Below are positions 7,055 to 15,387 of a stretch of 23,849 nucleotides of DNA, in pieces. The first letter of the stretch is position 1; each line of letters starts with the position of its first letter. Location: the NCBI GenBank assembly GCA_040222185.1, contig JAVKDP010000084.1:1-23849 (forward strand), in the 5' to 3' direction. Source of the stretch: JAVKDP01 sp040222185. Its GTDB lineage: Bacteria > Bacteroidota > Rhodothermia > Balneolales > Balneolaceae. The translations under genes and the position numbers were made by a program. The notes under the pieces are model-generated. The model was not told the origin of the DNA, ran no database searches, and was given only the letters and a program-made list of their open reading frames with translations.

Positions 7055-8754
7055 TCATATAAAGCCAGAACCTCTGATGTTTTTGAACATGAAAGTACAG
7101 ATTCTGAGAATTTTTCGAGCTCCAGTTTTGACCGATTATTAAGTATCTGCTTTACTTTAGGAATTGAACTAGGAGACATACTCAAGTCTGTTACTCCAAG
7201 CCCTATTAAGCAAGCTGCTCCAATAGCATCACCTGCAAGTTCTCCACAAACTCCGATCTCAATCTCATTTTCTTTAGCCGCATCAATACTAAGCTTAATA
7301 AGATGCCAAACTGCCGGATGGTGCTGCTGATATAAGGAGCATATCTTTTCATTGCCCCGATCAACAGCTAGAGTGTATTGAGTTAAATCGTTTGTTCCTA
7401 TGCTAAAAAAGTCCACTTCTTTTGCCAGATGATGGGCTATCAATGCAGCACTTGGCACCTCTATCATAACTCCTAGCGGTACTGTTTCATCAACTGGAAT
7501 TCCATCCTCAATCAGTGCAAACTGTATTTTCTGTATGGTAGCTCTTACTTCAATAATCTCTTCAACAACACTGATCATTGGAACAAGTATTCTTATTCTT
7601 CCAGGATACTTACCAGCACATTTAAGAATGGATCGGAGCTGGCTGTTAAACATCTCTTTCTCATCCAGCAACATTCGAATTCCTCTCCAGCCTAAAAAAG
7701 GATTGTCTTCAATTGATGAGTTAATATTTAATTTATCACCACCAACGTCAAATAACCTGATTACCACCTGGCCAGATGAACCTTTCAGAATTGTATTGTA
7801 AAAACGATCTTGTTCAGTCTCTTCTTTTTTTGCAATTCCTCCATACAGTAATGCTTCCGTTCTAAGCAACCCTATACCCTCGGCGCCATTCTGTTTAGCT
7901 ATCTCCAGCTCTTGTTCAAACTCAATGTTTGCCCTCAAATGAAAAGGAAAGCCATCTTTTGTTTCAGAGCGCTCATTTAACTTTAATTGTGCTTTATGAA
8001 GCCTGTTTAGCTCCCGAATCTTCTTTTTAAACTCTCCAAGTTTTTCTCTTGTAGGATTCAGTATTAATTCACCGGAATTAGCGTCAAGTATAGCTTTCTT
8101 AGAATCCAGGGCATTGCTTAGTGCAGCTTTCGTGCTGACAATACAAGGTATATTCAATGATTGAGCTATTATTGCAGCGTGGGAAGTAACCCCGCCCCGG
8201 TCCAACACTAAGCCAATAACACCTTTTTCATGATAACTGACCAGGTCAGTTGGGCTTATTTCCCTTGCAATAAGTATCGAACCCTTTTCCACATTAATGC
8301 TCTTCTCTTTTTTAACTGAGAGATCTATTAGATGATCTCTTAAGTTTTCTAGATCAATAATCCGTTGCTGAAAAAGCTCTGATCCGCTTTCCCTAAGCCT
8401 TTCAATGAACTCATTAAACACTGTAAAAATCGCAAAATCTACAGATACCAACTCTTCTTTGATGGCTGCTACTACTCTTTGATCAATTTCCTGGTCAGAA
8501 ATAATATGTTTCTGGGTTTCAAGTATCTCAGCAGTTTTACTATCCAGGTTACTTGAAAGCTCCTCCAGTTCTTCCAAAAAAAGACTCTTTGCTTTATTGA
8601 ATCGCGCAAGATGAGAGGAAATAGATCTCGATGTTATTTTAGAAAGCCTAACTCTCCTCTTCTTTTCCTCAATAGCTAATACTGAGCCGATAGCAATCCC
8701 TTCGCTACCTGTTAAGCCTTTTATCTTAATCTCGCCCTGATTTTGAATTCCCAT
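7042..8754 (-). CDS. ptsI: Phosphoenolpyruvate-protein phosphotransferase (PTS enzyme I)
   Basis: Cytoplasmic first enzyme of the PTS: autophosphorylates from PEP and passes the phosphate to HPr. The 570-aa length is typical. Domains in order are: N-terminal HPr-binding domain; the phospho-His swivel domain with His192 in GGVTSHAAII; and the PEP-binding TIM barrel with RLFDVGGDK, the signature FFSIGTNDLTQYTLAVDRGN, and the catalytic Cys in GVCGELAGD. All key residues are present, so it should be active. The ATG at 8754 lies 5 bp after the ptsH stop, indicating an operon. No PTS permease or EIIA gene is nearby, so what receives the phosphate cannot be told from this window. Confidence 0.97.
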   Translation of the reverse strand: MGIQNQGEIKIKGLTGSEGIAIGSVLAIEEKKRRVRLSKITSRSISSHLARFNKAKSLFLEELEELSSNLDSKTAEILETQKHIISDQEIDQRVVAAIKEELVSVDFAIFTVFNEFIERLRESGSELFQQRIIDLENLRDHLIDLSVKKEKSINVEKGSILIAREISPTDLVSYHEKGVIGLVLDRGGVTSHAAIIAQSLNIPCIVSTKAALSNALDSKKAILDANSGELILNPTREKLGEFKKKIRELNRLHKAQLKLNERSETKDGFPFHLRANIEFEQELEIAKQNGAEGIGLLRTEALLYGGIAKKEETEQDRFYNTILKGSSGQVVIRLFDVGGDKLNINSSIEDNPFLGWRGIRMLLDEKEMFNSQLRSILKCAGKYPGRIRILVPMISVVEEIIEVRATIQKIQFALIEDGIPVDETVPLGVMIEVPSAALIAHHLAKEVDFFSIGTNDLTQYTLAVDRGNEKICSLYQQHHPAVWHLIKLSIDAAKENEIEIGVCGELAGDAIGAACLIGLGVTDLSMSPSSIPKVKQILNNRSKLELEKFSESVLSCSKTSEVLALYDAWG

Positions 8755-8759
8755 AGCTT

Positions 8760-9032
8760 TTATTCATCTAGCATGCCAAACTTGTTCCCGACAAGCTCGC
8801 TAATAGCTTCCATTGCTTCTTTCTCATCAATCCCTTCTACTTCAAAAACAAGTTCCGCGCCTTCTTCCGCTGCCAGGGTCATTACTCCCAGAATACTTTT
8901 CCCGTTTACACGATATCCATACATATGTATATAAAAGTCAGATTTAAACTTACTGGCCAGCTTAACCAATGCGGCAGAAGGCCTTGCGTGAAGGCCTGAA
9001 CTATTTAGTATCGTAATATTTTTCTTGATCAT
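8760..9032 (-). CDS. ptsH: HPr, phosphocarrier protein of the PTS
   Basis: Small 90-aa phosphocarrier that takes phosphate from enzyme I at His15 (GLHARPSA, residues 13-20) and passes it on to EIIA domains. Residues 43-50 read NGKSILGV, placing a serine at position 46, the regulatory site phosphorylated by HPr kinase in many bacteria. So both the transport and the regulatory site are intact. It is the first gene of a ptsH-ptsI operon. The 147-bp gap to the divergent gatC must hold its promoter, though I could not identify a convincing one. Confidence 0.96.
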   Translation of the reverse strand: MIKKNITILNSSGLHARPSAALVKLASKFKSDFYIHMYGYRVNGKSILGVMTLAAEEGAELVFEVEGIDEKEAMEAISELVGNKFGMLDE

Positions 9033-9179
9033 AACTCAATATAGTACTCTAGACGAAACAATATTCCAATAAACCATTTAAAAAAAAATCCCTTTCGAAT
9101 ACTTTATTATTTCTTTAGATATTCAATTAACCTTTCGATGTTTCTTTCTTAACTTAAGGCTCATTTTAAAAAAAAGAAT

Positions 9180-9467
9180 ATGTCTGTTTCAGAAAAAGAA
9201 GTACGCTATGTAGCCGGGTTGGCACGGCTCCAACTTTCGGATGAAGAAGTTAAAGGTATTGCCGGAGATATGAATAAAATTCTTGGCTATATGGACCTTT
9301 TGAATGAGCTTGACACCTCAGAGGTAGAACCTTTAGAACATGTCATAGAAATGGATACACGGCTACGTAAAGATATTTCTAAAACACCCCTTTCTCATCA
9401 AGACGCATTAAAAAATGCCCCGGACGCAGATTCTGATTATTTCCGGGTTCCAAAAGTAATTGAATAA
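9180..9467 (+). CDS. gatC: Asp-tRNA(Asn)/Glu-tRNA(Gln) amidotransferase subunit C
   Basis: Small 95-aa subunit of the GatCAB complex, which amidates misacylated Glu-tRNA(Gln) and/or Asp-tRNA(Asn). GatC wraps around and stabilises GatA and GatB. Family features are the N-terminal VRYVAGLARLQLSDEE-like helix (here beginning EVRYVAGLARLQLSD), the MNKILGYMDLLNELDTSEVEP segment split by the conserved hinge, and the closing ADSDYFRVPKVIE with the FxVPkvi ending. The gene starts with ATG at 9180; the upstream bases are A-rich with no strong ribosome binding site. gatA and gatB are not in the window. The downstream YfhO gene begins 5 bp after its stop, so the two are probably co-transcribed. Confidence 0.95.
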   Translation: MSVSEKEVRYVAGLARLQLSDEEVKGIAGDMNKILGYMDLLNELDTSEVEPLEHVIEMDTRLRKDISKTPLSHQDALKNAPDADSDYFRVPKVIE

Positions 9468-9472
9468 ACTCT

Positions 9473-11932
9473 ATGAGCGACTCGAAAGATTTTTTTTACA
9501 ATTTATCTGTTTCCCGCCAGCATATTATCTCGTTGGTGATCCTTTTTATAGTACCTTTGGTTCTGTTTTTTGATGCTACCTTAGGAGGCAAACAAATACA
9601 GCGTCATGATATCACGCAATGGCGTGCTGGTGCCGAGTCGATTATCGAGTATAGAGAGCAATTCGGTCAAGAACCCCTCTGGGCTTCCAACATGTATGGA
9701 GGCATGCCTTCCTATGTTATATCTGTTGATAACAAATCAGTACCTCACCTCGATCAATTAGCCAGTATTTTTAGAAAAATATACCCTGCTTTTCAGTACT
9801 GGGTAATGCTATTTGGAATGTATTTTCTATTAATACTTATGGGGTTCCGGCCACTATCAGCTGTGTTCGGAAGTATGATGTTTGGGCTTACCTCTTACTT
9901 CGCGATTATAATTATTGCCGGACACACCTCCAAGTTCTTTGCCCTGGCCATAATTCCGTGGATGTTCGCGGGGTATTGGAAATTAACCAGATCTGAGCAT
10001 AAAGCAGCAGGCTTACTGCTATTTATAGTAGCACTTGCGCTTGAAATACGAGCTGGCCACCCGCAAATCACCTACTATTTCTTTTACTTATTGGGATTCC
10101 TTTGGATTTTCGATACCTGGAATGCTCATAAAAAAGGTGAATTGAAGGATTGGGGAGTAGTAACAGCCTTGCTGATTATTGGAGGTGTTATTGGACTTCT
10201 TGGTAATACAGAACGTGTTCTTACGCTTCAGGAATATGCACAATACAGTATTCGTGGCGGATCTGATATACAGGGTACAACCGGGTTAGATACTAATTAT
10301 GCATTTGCATGGTCTCAAGGTATTGCCGAAACACTTACACTTTTGATTCCAGATGCATTTGGAGGCGCTTCACCTAATTACTGGGGTCCAAAATCTGTTA
10401 CCAGTGGGCCTCACTATCTTGGAATACTGGCACTACCATTAATGTTTATAGCATTGCTTAAAACCCGGAAAAAACTAGTTTACTTATTTTTTGGAGTTGG
10501 TATTCTCGGCGCTTTCTTTGCATGGGGTGAAAACTTCCTCCTCTTAAATAACCTTGCTTTTAACTACATCCCTTTCTTTGACAAATTCAGAGCCCCAGAG
10601 ACCTGGCTGGTATTAACGGCTTTCTGCTTTACGATTGTATCAGTATATGGATTAGAATGGATTTTCGACTCTCTAAAGGAAAAGAACACCTCTATAAAAA
10701 GCTTTTACGCTCCTCTTGGAAGTGCACTAGCAACAGCATTAGTTATATTTCTGAGTGTAAATTCAATGGACTTCATTAAAGAAGGAGAAATAAATAACAT
10801 AGCAAACCAAATTGCACAACAGAACCAGGTAAGCCCACAAAATCCTCAGGTTCAACAGCGAGCTATTAGTATAGTAAACTCACAGTTTGTTCCTGAACGT
10901 GAAGATAAAGCAAAGAAAGACGTGCTTCGTCTTTTTATTTTTGTAGTACTTGCTGGAGGTTTGATTTACATGATTGTTAGCTCCAAGCTTTCTATAGGAA
11001 TTGGTTCACTTGCATTCATTCTTCTGCTTGGAGTTGATTTGGTTCCTGTAGACTGGCGATATATGCCAGAACGTAGTTTTGTAGCCAGTAATGTGGATGC
11101 TGAACGATACATACTTTCACAAAGAAGAGATATCGACACTTTTATCCAGGAAAACATTTCTGAAAATGGCGTCTATCCATACCGCGTATTTCCATTATTA
11201 GACAACCCTTTTGGTACTGCCGTTCCTTCATATTACTACCCAAGCCTTGGAGGATACACAGCTGTTAAATTGAGTACTGTTCAGGATGTATTGATGTCGA
11301 ATCAGGGGCCTCTTTTTGCCGGGCCAACCGGTATCAACCTGGATTTATTGAGTATGTTAAACACTAAGTATCTGACCTATTCACCCGGACTTAGTTTCCC
11401 AGGGCTTTCTCAGGCTTTCCAGGGACAAGGCGGAGTGGTGTATGAAGTTGATGATGTTCTTCCTAAAGCCTTTTTTGTTGATTCACTGATTACTGTTCAA
11501 GACCCTAAAGAGGCATATCAATATCTATTCCCTGGCCAGTTGGATTTTTCAAGCACGGCTGTAGTAGAATATTTTGAAGGAACTACCTCATTTGACAGCA
11601 CCGCTTCAGTTGAAATAGTTAGCTATACAGGACCAGAAATGACCATTAAAACATCCCGTTCTACTCCTGGCTTCCTGGTTCTGAGTGAAATTTACTATCC
11701 TGTAGGTTGGGATGTATTGCTTGATGGGGAAGAAATTGAAATGCATAAGACCAACTACCTGGTTCGTGGCTTCCAAATACCAGCCGGTGATCATACACTT
11801 GAACTGGACTTCAATCCTAGGTCTTATTCACTGGGTAAAACCATTTCATGGATATCTTTCGCATGCCAGGTATTGCTAGCTTTATTTGTAGGCTTTACTT
11901 ACTTCAGGAAAAGAAATGAATCTAAAGAGTAA
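9473..11932 (+). CDS. YfhO family polytopic membrane protein (putative GT-C type glycosyltransferase)
   Basis: Large integral membrane protein of 819 aa resembling YfhO (bacterial membrane protein YfhO family, GT-C-like fold). TM1 is near residues 16-36 (HIISLVILFIVPLVLFF). A periplasmic loop follows with the conserved acidic/Gln element (RHDITQW) and WASNMYGGMPSY. About ten further hydrophobic helices follow up to roughly residue 525, then a large extracytoplasmic C-terminal domain and a last helix (ISWISFACQVLLALFVGF) close to the C-terminus. In Firmicutes, YfhO relatives glycosylate lipoteichoic acid using a lipid-linked sugar; in FCB bacteria the role is unproven. It starts 5 bp after gatC and lies directly before the glycan locus, which fits a role in adding sugars on the periplasmic side. 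Family call is strong; activity is inferred. Confidence 0.88.
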   Translation: MSDSKDFFYNLSVSRQHIISLVILFIVPLVLFFDATLGGKQIQRHDITQWRAGAESIIEYREQFGQEPLWASNMYGGMPSYVISVDNKSVPHLDQLASIFRKIYPAFQYWVMLFGMYFLLILMGFRPLSAVFGSMMFGLTSYFAIIIIAGHTSKFFALAIIPWMFAGYWKLTRSEHKAAGLLLFIVALALEIRAGHPQITYYFFYLLGFLWIFDTWNAHKKGELKDWGVVTALLIIGGVIGLLGNTERVLTLQEYAQYSIRGGSDIQGTTGLDTNYAFAWSQGIAETLTLLIPDAFGGASPNYWGPKSVTSGPHYLGILALPLMFIALLKTRKKLVYLFFGVGILGAFFAWGENFLLLNNLAFNYIPFFDKFRAPETWLVLTAFCFTIVSVYGLEWIFDSLKEKNTSIKSFYAPLGSALATALVIFLSVNSMDFIKEGEINNIANQIAQQNQVSPQNPQVQQRAISIVNSQFVPEREDKAKKDVLRLFIFVVLAGGLIYMIVSSKLSIGIGSLAFILLLGVDLVPVDWRYMPERSFVASNVDAERYILSQRRDIDTFIQENISENGVYPYRVFPLLDNPFGTAVPSYYYPSLGGYTAVKLSTVQDVLMSNQGPLFAGPTGINLDLLSMLNTKYLTYSPGLSFPGLSQAFQGQGGVVYEVDDVLPKAFFVDSLITVQDPKEAYQYLFPGQLDFSSTAVVEYFEGTTSFDSTASVEIVSYTGPEMTIKTSRSTPGFLVLSEIYYPVGWDVLLDGEEIEMHKTNYLVRGFQIPAGDHTLELDFNPRSYSLGKTISWISFACQVLLALFVGFTYFRKRNESKE

Positions 11933-11986
11933 TAATTATATTCCTGACCTCTTCTTTGCCATAAATATCAATAGAGGAGTAAGGAA

Positions 11987-12541
11987 ATGTTAATTGCTAT
12001 TTCAGGTCCCGATGGAACCGGAAAAACTACACTGGCAAAGAAGTTAAGTGAAAACGTTGAAGGGCTTAATTATCTATACTTTGGTAGTAATATTGAAAAT
12101 AGATCCTATAAGTACTTTGAAGATTACATAAAGCTTAGCAAACCTGGAAAAATCTACACAGCCTTTAAATATTTATTCATTTTTGTGAATGATCTCCACT
12201 ATTTCAGGCTTGCAAAAAAAAACAATATTATTTCTGACCGATGCCCGGTTGATAAGTATGTTTATACAAAAATTCATCAGCAAAAGTATAGGTTTTTGTA
12301 TCAGAGACTAGTACTAAAACTTTTGCCTGACCCGGATTTGATTATTTTATTAGAAGGAGATCTTGAGATAATTTATGAGAGAAAGAAAGAAATTCCTTTG
12401 GAAACTATCGAAAAGATGATCCTTTATTATAAGGAGTATATTAGTTTGAATAACATACCATACAGAGTAGTCAATACCACTGAAAATGATCTTAATAAAA
12501 GCTATTCTATTGTTGAAGAGATAGTTAAAAAAGCACTTTGA
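11987..12541 (+). CDS. Thymidylate-kinase-like P-loop nucleoside/nucleotide kinase
   Basis: A 184-aa P-loop kinase of the NMP-kinase/dTMP-kinase fold. Walker A is GPDGTGKTT (residues 7-15). A DR motif (84-85, ISDRCPVDKYVY) matches the substrate-side DRY of thymidylate kinases. PDLIILLEGDLEIIYERKKE resembles the core strand and start of the lid. It is shorter than ordinary Tmk (about 210 aa) and diverged in the substrate region, so I would not call it the housekeeping dTMP kinase. It opens the glycan-associated gene run. A good ribosome binding site (GAGGAGTAAGGA) precedes its ATG, which is unusual here. The downstream gene starts in a TTGA overlap with its stop. Fold is near certain; the substrate, perhaps a sugar- or nucleotide-phosphate precursor, is unknown. 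Confidence 0.8.
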   Translation: MLIAISGPDGTGKTTLAKKLSENVEGLNYLYFGSNIENRSYKYFEDYIKLSKPGKIYTAFKYLFIFVNDLHYFRLAKKNNIISDRCPVDKYVYTKIHQQKYRFLYQRLVLKLLPDPDLIILLEGDLEIIYERKKEIPLETIEKMILYYKEYISLNNIPYRVVNTTENDLNKSYSIVEEIVKKAL

Positions 12542-13263
12542 TTTCTGAAAAAGTACATAACGTTTTTGCACTACTGGAAAATTCCGGGGTGAAATACTAC
12601 CTACTAAGACCAATTGATTTAAAAAAAGAAATAACAGACATCGACCTTGTTATTCCTCGAGAAGATTTCAAAAAACTCCTCTTATTCTTAAAGAATAAAA
12701 GTTCAGACATACGTTTTAAGTTCAGTCCTTACAATCATACGATCAAGCTTTTTATAGATGATCTGATTCTTGATATACAATTCTTTGTAGCTTTTTTACC
12801 CAGGAAGAGTCTCATTCTTAATAAACAGCCAGAGTATTCAACAGTTTCACACCTTAAAGAACATAACCTGATAGTACCTGAAGTTAGCTCTGAAACACTT
12901 TTTACATTATGGACTTTCCGTTTTCTTCTGGACAAAGAAAAGGTAAGCGACTCAGACTCTTTCAAAATCTATAAACAACTATACGAAGATTCGTGGCACG
13001 AACTAAGTAAGTCTGATTATTTTTCTATCTGGCTTTCTGAAATTTTTGGAAATCAGATTGAAGGTGCCAAAAAGCTTATAATTAGTTTCTTTGAAAATGA
13101 TTTTAATGATCAAAATGGAAAAACCAACATCGCATTACAATCTCTTCTATTTCAAGAAAGACATTTTCTGAAACTCAAATATATGTTTGACCAAATGCGA
13201 TTTAGATTACTTCGTGTTTTAGGAAAGTATTCAAAATTTCATCCTTTAGACAAGTTGTTGTAA
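12538..13263 (+). CDS. Putative nucleotidyltransferase-fold protein
   Basis: A 241-aa protein whose N-terminal part resembles nucleotidyltransferase-fold proteins of the NTP_transf_5 kind. GVKYYLLRPIDL is followed by ITDIDLVIP with the D-x-D pair (Asp34, Asp36), and a third carboxylate may be Asp79 in LILDIQFF. The classical GS motif before the DxD is not evident, so activity is uncertain. The C-terminal half is helical with no recognised domain. The start is a TTG at 12538 overlapping the upstream stop (TTGA, 4 nt). No in-frame ATG occurs until close to the C-terminus, so TTG is the only reasonable start. It sits between a P-loop kinase and an APH-like kinase with no gaps, suggesting a joint task. 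The fold assignment is tentative. Confidence 0.6.
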   Translation: MISEKVHNVFALLENSGVKYYLLRPIDLKKEITDIDLVIPREDFKKLLLFLKNKSSDIRFKFSPYNHTIKLFIDDLILDIQFFVAFLPRKSLILNKQPEYSTVSHLKEHNLIVPEVSSETLFTLWTFRFLLDKEKVSDSDSFKIYKQLYEDSWHELSKSDYFSIWLSEIFGNQIEGAKKLIISFFENDFNDQNGKTNIALQSLLFQERHFLKLKYMFDQMRFRLLRVLGKYSKFHPLDKLL

Positions 13264-13264
13264 G

Positions 13265-14044
13265 ATGAAAAAGAGAATGTTTTGCTTTCCCAAAAGCCAA
13301 AGTCGTTGTTTATTATACCAATCCAAAACAACTTTTGAGTCCCGACTTTTTTCAGACCTGATTCTCCAGGTGTCTCCAAAGAATTCACCCTTCTTCAGAT
13401 TCAGAAATTCCTATTCAGGGTATCTAATTAGCTTTCTTTTTAAAGAAGAAATTCAGGTACCTGATATAGATGCAGAGTACATAGGCTTAAAAAAAGATAC
13501 TAAAATTGTTCTATTTGAAATGAAGGGTGATCAACCTGTTAAAGTTTGGAGACTTAGTACAGATGGGAACTGGGTTGCTGAACCGTTTTTAGGGTTCCAA
13601 ATAATCTCTGAGTATTCAATAAAAGAGCTAGAACGTAAAAAAACGCTTATAAAAAAAGCGTTTGAAGCTCAAAAGGAACGAAATCGAAAATCTGGCAAAA
13701 ATCATGGTGACTTTACTCACTTCAATGTATTGTACAAGAAGAAGAATAGTGAAATAGTATTTATTGACGAGCTAAATACTCAAAACTCTCCATTGTTTGA
13801 TTTCTTCTACTTCTATAGTTATTTCAAGCAGAGTATTGATCGAAGAAAGTCTCTATCTGAAACAACTAAAAGAAAAATGCTAGCTATTCTTGAAAATATC
13901 ATTAATGAAGTCTGTATTTATGATAATGAAGCTGAATTTCGAAAGGATTATGAATCTCTATTCATCCCTGAAATCAGCGGCATTTTAGAAAAGAATAAGA
14001 GTAAGTATGTGTCTGAGTTTTCGAATATTTTTGTATTCGATTAA
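13265..14044 (+). CDS. APH/choline-kinase-like phosphotransferase (protein-kinase fold)
   Basis: A 259-aa protein with a recognisable kinase catalytic loop, HGDFTHFN (His147, Asp149, Asn154), matching the HGDxxxxN (Brenner) motif of aminoglycoside, choline and fructosamine kinases. A metal-binding Asp follows at 168 in IVFIDELN, and PLFDFFYFYSYF resembles the conserved D-x-x-x motif downstream in APH kinases. The N-terminal lobe is short and hard to align; VKVW (92-95) might provide the ATP-anchoring Lys. The protein is cytoplasmic. It starts with ATG 1 bp after the upstream stop. In this setting it more likely phosphorylates a small molecule or sugar used for glycan assembly than an antibiotic. 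Kinase fold is well supported by the motif; the substrate is unknown. Confidence 0.65.
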   Translation: MKKRMFCFPKSQSRCLLYQSKTTFESRLFSDLILQVSPKNSPFFRFRNSYSGYLISFLFKEEIQVPDIDAEYIGLKKDTKIVLFEMKGDQPVKVWRLSTDGNWVAEPFLGFQIISEYSIKELERKKTLIKKAFEAQKERNRKSGKNHGDFTHFNVLYKKKNSEIVFIDELNTQNSPLFDFFYFYSYFKQSIDRRKSLSETTKRKMLAILENIINEVCIYDNEAEFRKDYESLFIPEISGILEKNKSKYVSEFSNIFVFD

Positions 14045-14081
14045 AAAGAAATAGATTAATTAGCTCAACTAACAACGAAGA

Positions 14082-15383
14082 ATGCCAGAGCCAAAGAAAG
14101 TACTCATCATAACCTATTACTGGCCTCCAAGTGGTGGTGCAGGAGTTCAAAGGTGGGTTAAGTTTTGTAAGTATTTACCAGAGTTCAACATTGAACCAAT
14201 AGTGCTTACCGTTAAAAATGGCACTTACCCACTCATTGATGAAACTTTGACAGCTCAAATTCCTGAAACACTTAAGGTGTACAAGTCAAGAATATTTGAA
14301 CCCTACTCAGTTTTCGGGAAACTCATTGGCAAAAGTAGTAAAGAAGTCTCCACTCCGGCTAATGCTTTTACTACAGAAAATGAAAACTTAATTAAAAAAA
14401 TTGGGGTGTGGATTCGAGCCAACTTATTTATTCCCGATGCCCGGAGGGGATGGGTTCCATTTGCGGTTAAAAAAGCAGCCCAATTAATAAAAACTCATAA
14501 TATCCAAACGATTATTACAACTGGTCCACCTAACTCCACACACTTGATTGGAACTAAGCTCAAAGAAAAAAATCCTGACATTAAATGGATTATGGATATG
14601 AGGGATCCCTGGACAAAGATATTCTTCAATGAGACCATTCCTCGTACTTCACTTGCTACAAGAATTGATGAAACACTTGAGAGAAGGGCTCTTTCACTAG
14701 CCGATGAAGTCATAGTTGTTTCTAGAGGAATGGCTAAACTACATAACGCAATTAAAAACAGAGCCTATAATGTTATCCCTAATGGGTTTGATCATACTGA
14801 CTTTCAAGCTTTAACTTCTGAAACTAAAAACGAGAAGTTTACAATTAAGTACATAGGTAGCATGACTGAGTCTGCTATACCATATGATTTTTTTAAAGCT
14901 ATATCCGAATTAGATACTAAATCCAGTTCTAAAATTTCACTCCAATTCTTTGGATCTCATAACAAAATATTAGCTGATACTATCTCTCAGTTTAACTTAA
15001 ATGGCATAGTGCAATTCAACGATTACATTCCTCATCTTGAAGCGAAAAGGGAAATGCAAACAGCAGACCTTCTCTTGTTAGTGATTCCAAACACAAAAGA
15101 CAACGAACTAATTTTAACCGGTAAAATCTTTGACTATATAGCTGCACAACGTCCAATCATATATATTGGACCAATTCCTGGTGACGCTGCAGAAATTATA
15201 AAAGAGTACAATTTGGGTCAATGTTTTGGATACCAAGACAAATCAGCTATTTCGCAATTCTTGCAAAATCAACTCGACGGAAAAGCTGCTCCTTATAGTG
15301 TCTGGGAAAGTGATTTTAAACGTCACCCATTTTCAAGGTTCACGCTAACTAAACAATTGAAAAATCTATTGCCAAAGGATTGA
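14082..15383 (+). CDS. GT4 family glycosyltransferase
   Basis: Cytoplasmic, probably membrane-associated retaining glycosyltransferase with a GT-B fold, 433 aa. The N-terminal acceptor domain opens with VLIITYYWPPSGGAGVQRW, the glycine-rich loop typical of GT4 enzymes in polysaccharide clusters. NVIPNGFDHTDF marks the hinge. The C-terminal nucleotide-sugar domain contains IKYIGSM and the donor-site region ELILTGKIFDYIAAQRPIIY, in which the usual E-x-FG is replaced by the TGKIFDY variant found in one branch of these enzymes. It starts at ATG 14082 after a 37-bp gap and is followed 4 bp later by the deacetylase gene. Donor sugar and linkage cannot be read from the sequence. Confidence 0.88.
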   Translation: MPEPKKVLIITYYWPPSGGAGVQRWVKFCKYLPEFNIEPIVLTVKNGTYPLIDETLTAQIPETLKVYKSRIFEPYSVFGKLIGKSSKEVSTPANAFTTENENLIKKIGVWIRANLFIPDARRGWVPFAVKKAAQLIKTHNIQTIITTGPPNSTHLIGTKLKEKNPDIKWIMDMRDPWTKIFFNETIPRTSLATRIDETLERRALSLADEVIVVSRGMAKLHNAIKNRAYNVIPNGFDHTDFQALTSETKNEKFTIKYIGSMTESAIPYDFFKAISELDTKSSSKISLQFFGSHNKILADTISQFNLNGIVQFNDYIPHLEAKREMQTADLLLLVIPNTKDNELILTGKIFDYIAAQRPIIYIGPIPGDAAEIIKEYNLGQCFGYQDKSAISQFLQNQLDGKAAPYSVWESDFKRHPFSRFTLTKQLKNLLPKD

Positions 15384-15387
15384 TTCT

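Noticed and set aside
9033..9179. Promoters for divergent ptsH and gatC
   Set aside because: I looked on both strands for TTG-N19-21-TAnnTTTG. Only partial matches (for example TATATTG before ptsH and TAACCTTTCG before gatC) were found, with wrong spacing, so no site is claimed.
11949..11980. Hairpin CCTCT/AGAGG that could mask the ribosome binding site of the thymidylate-kinase-like gene
   Set aside because: The stem is only 5 bp with a loop of about 22 nt. It would be too weak to call a regulatory structure without folding calculations.
11987..12541. Housekeeping thymidylate kinase (tmk)
   Set aside because: The protein is short and diverged in the substrate and lid regions and sits in a glycan operon, so the name tmk would overstate what can be seen.
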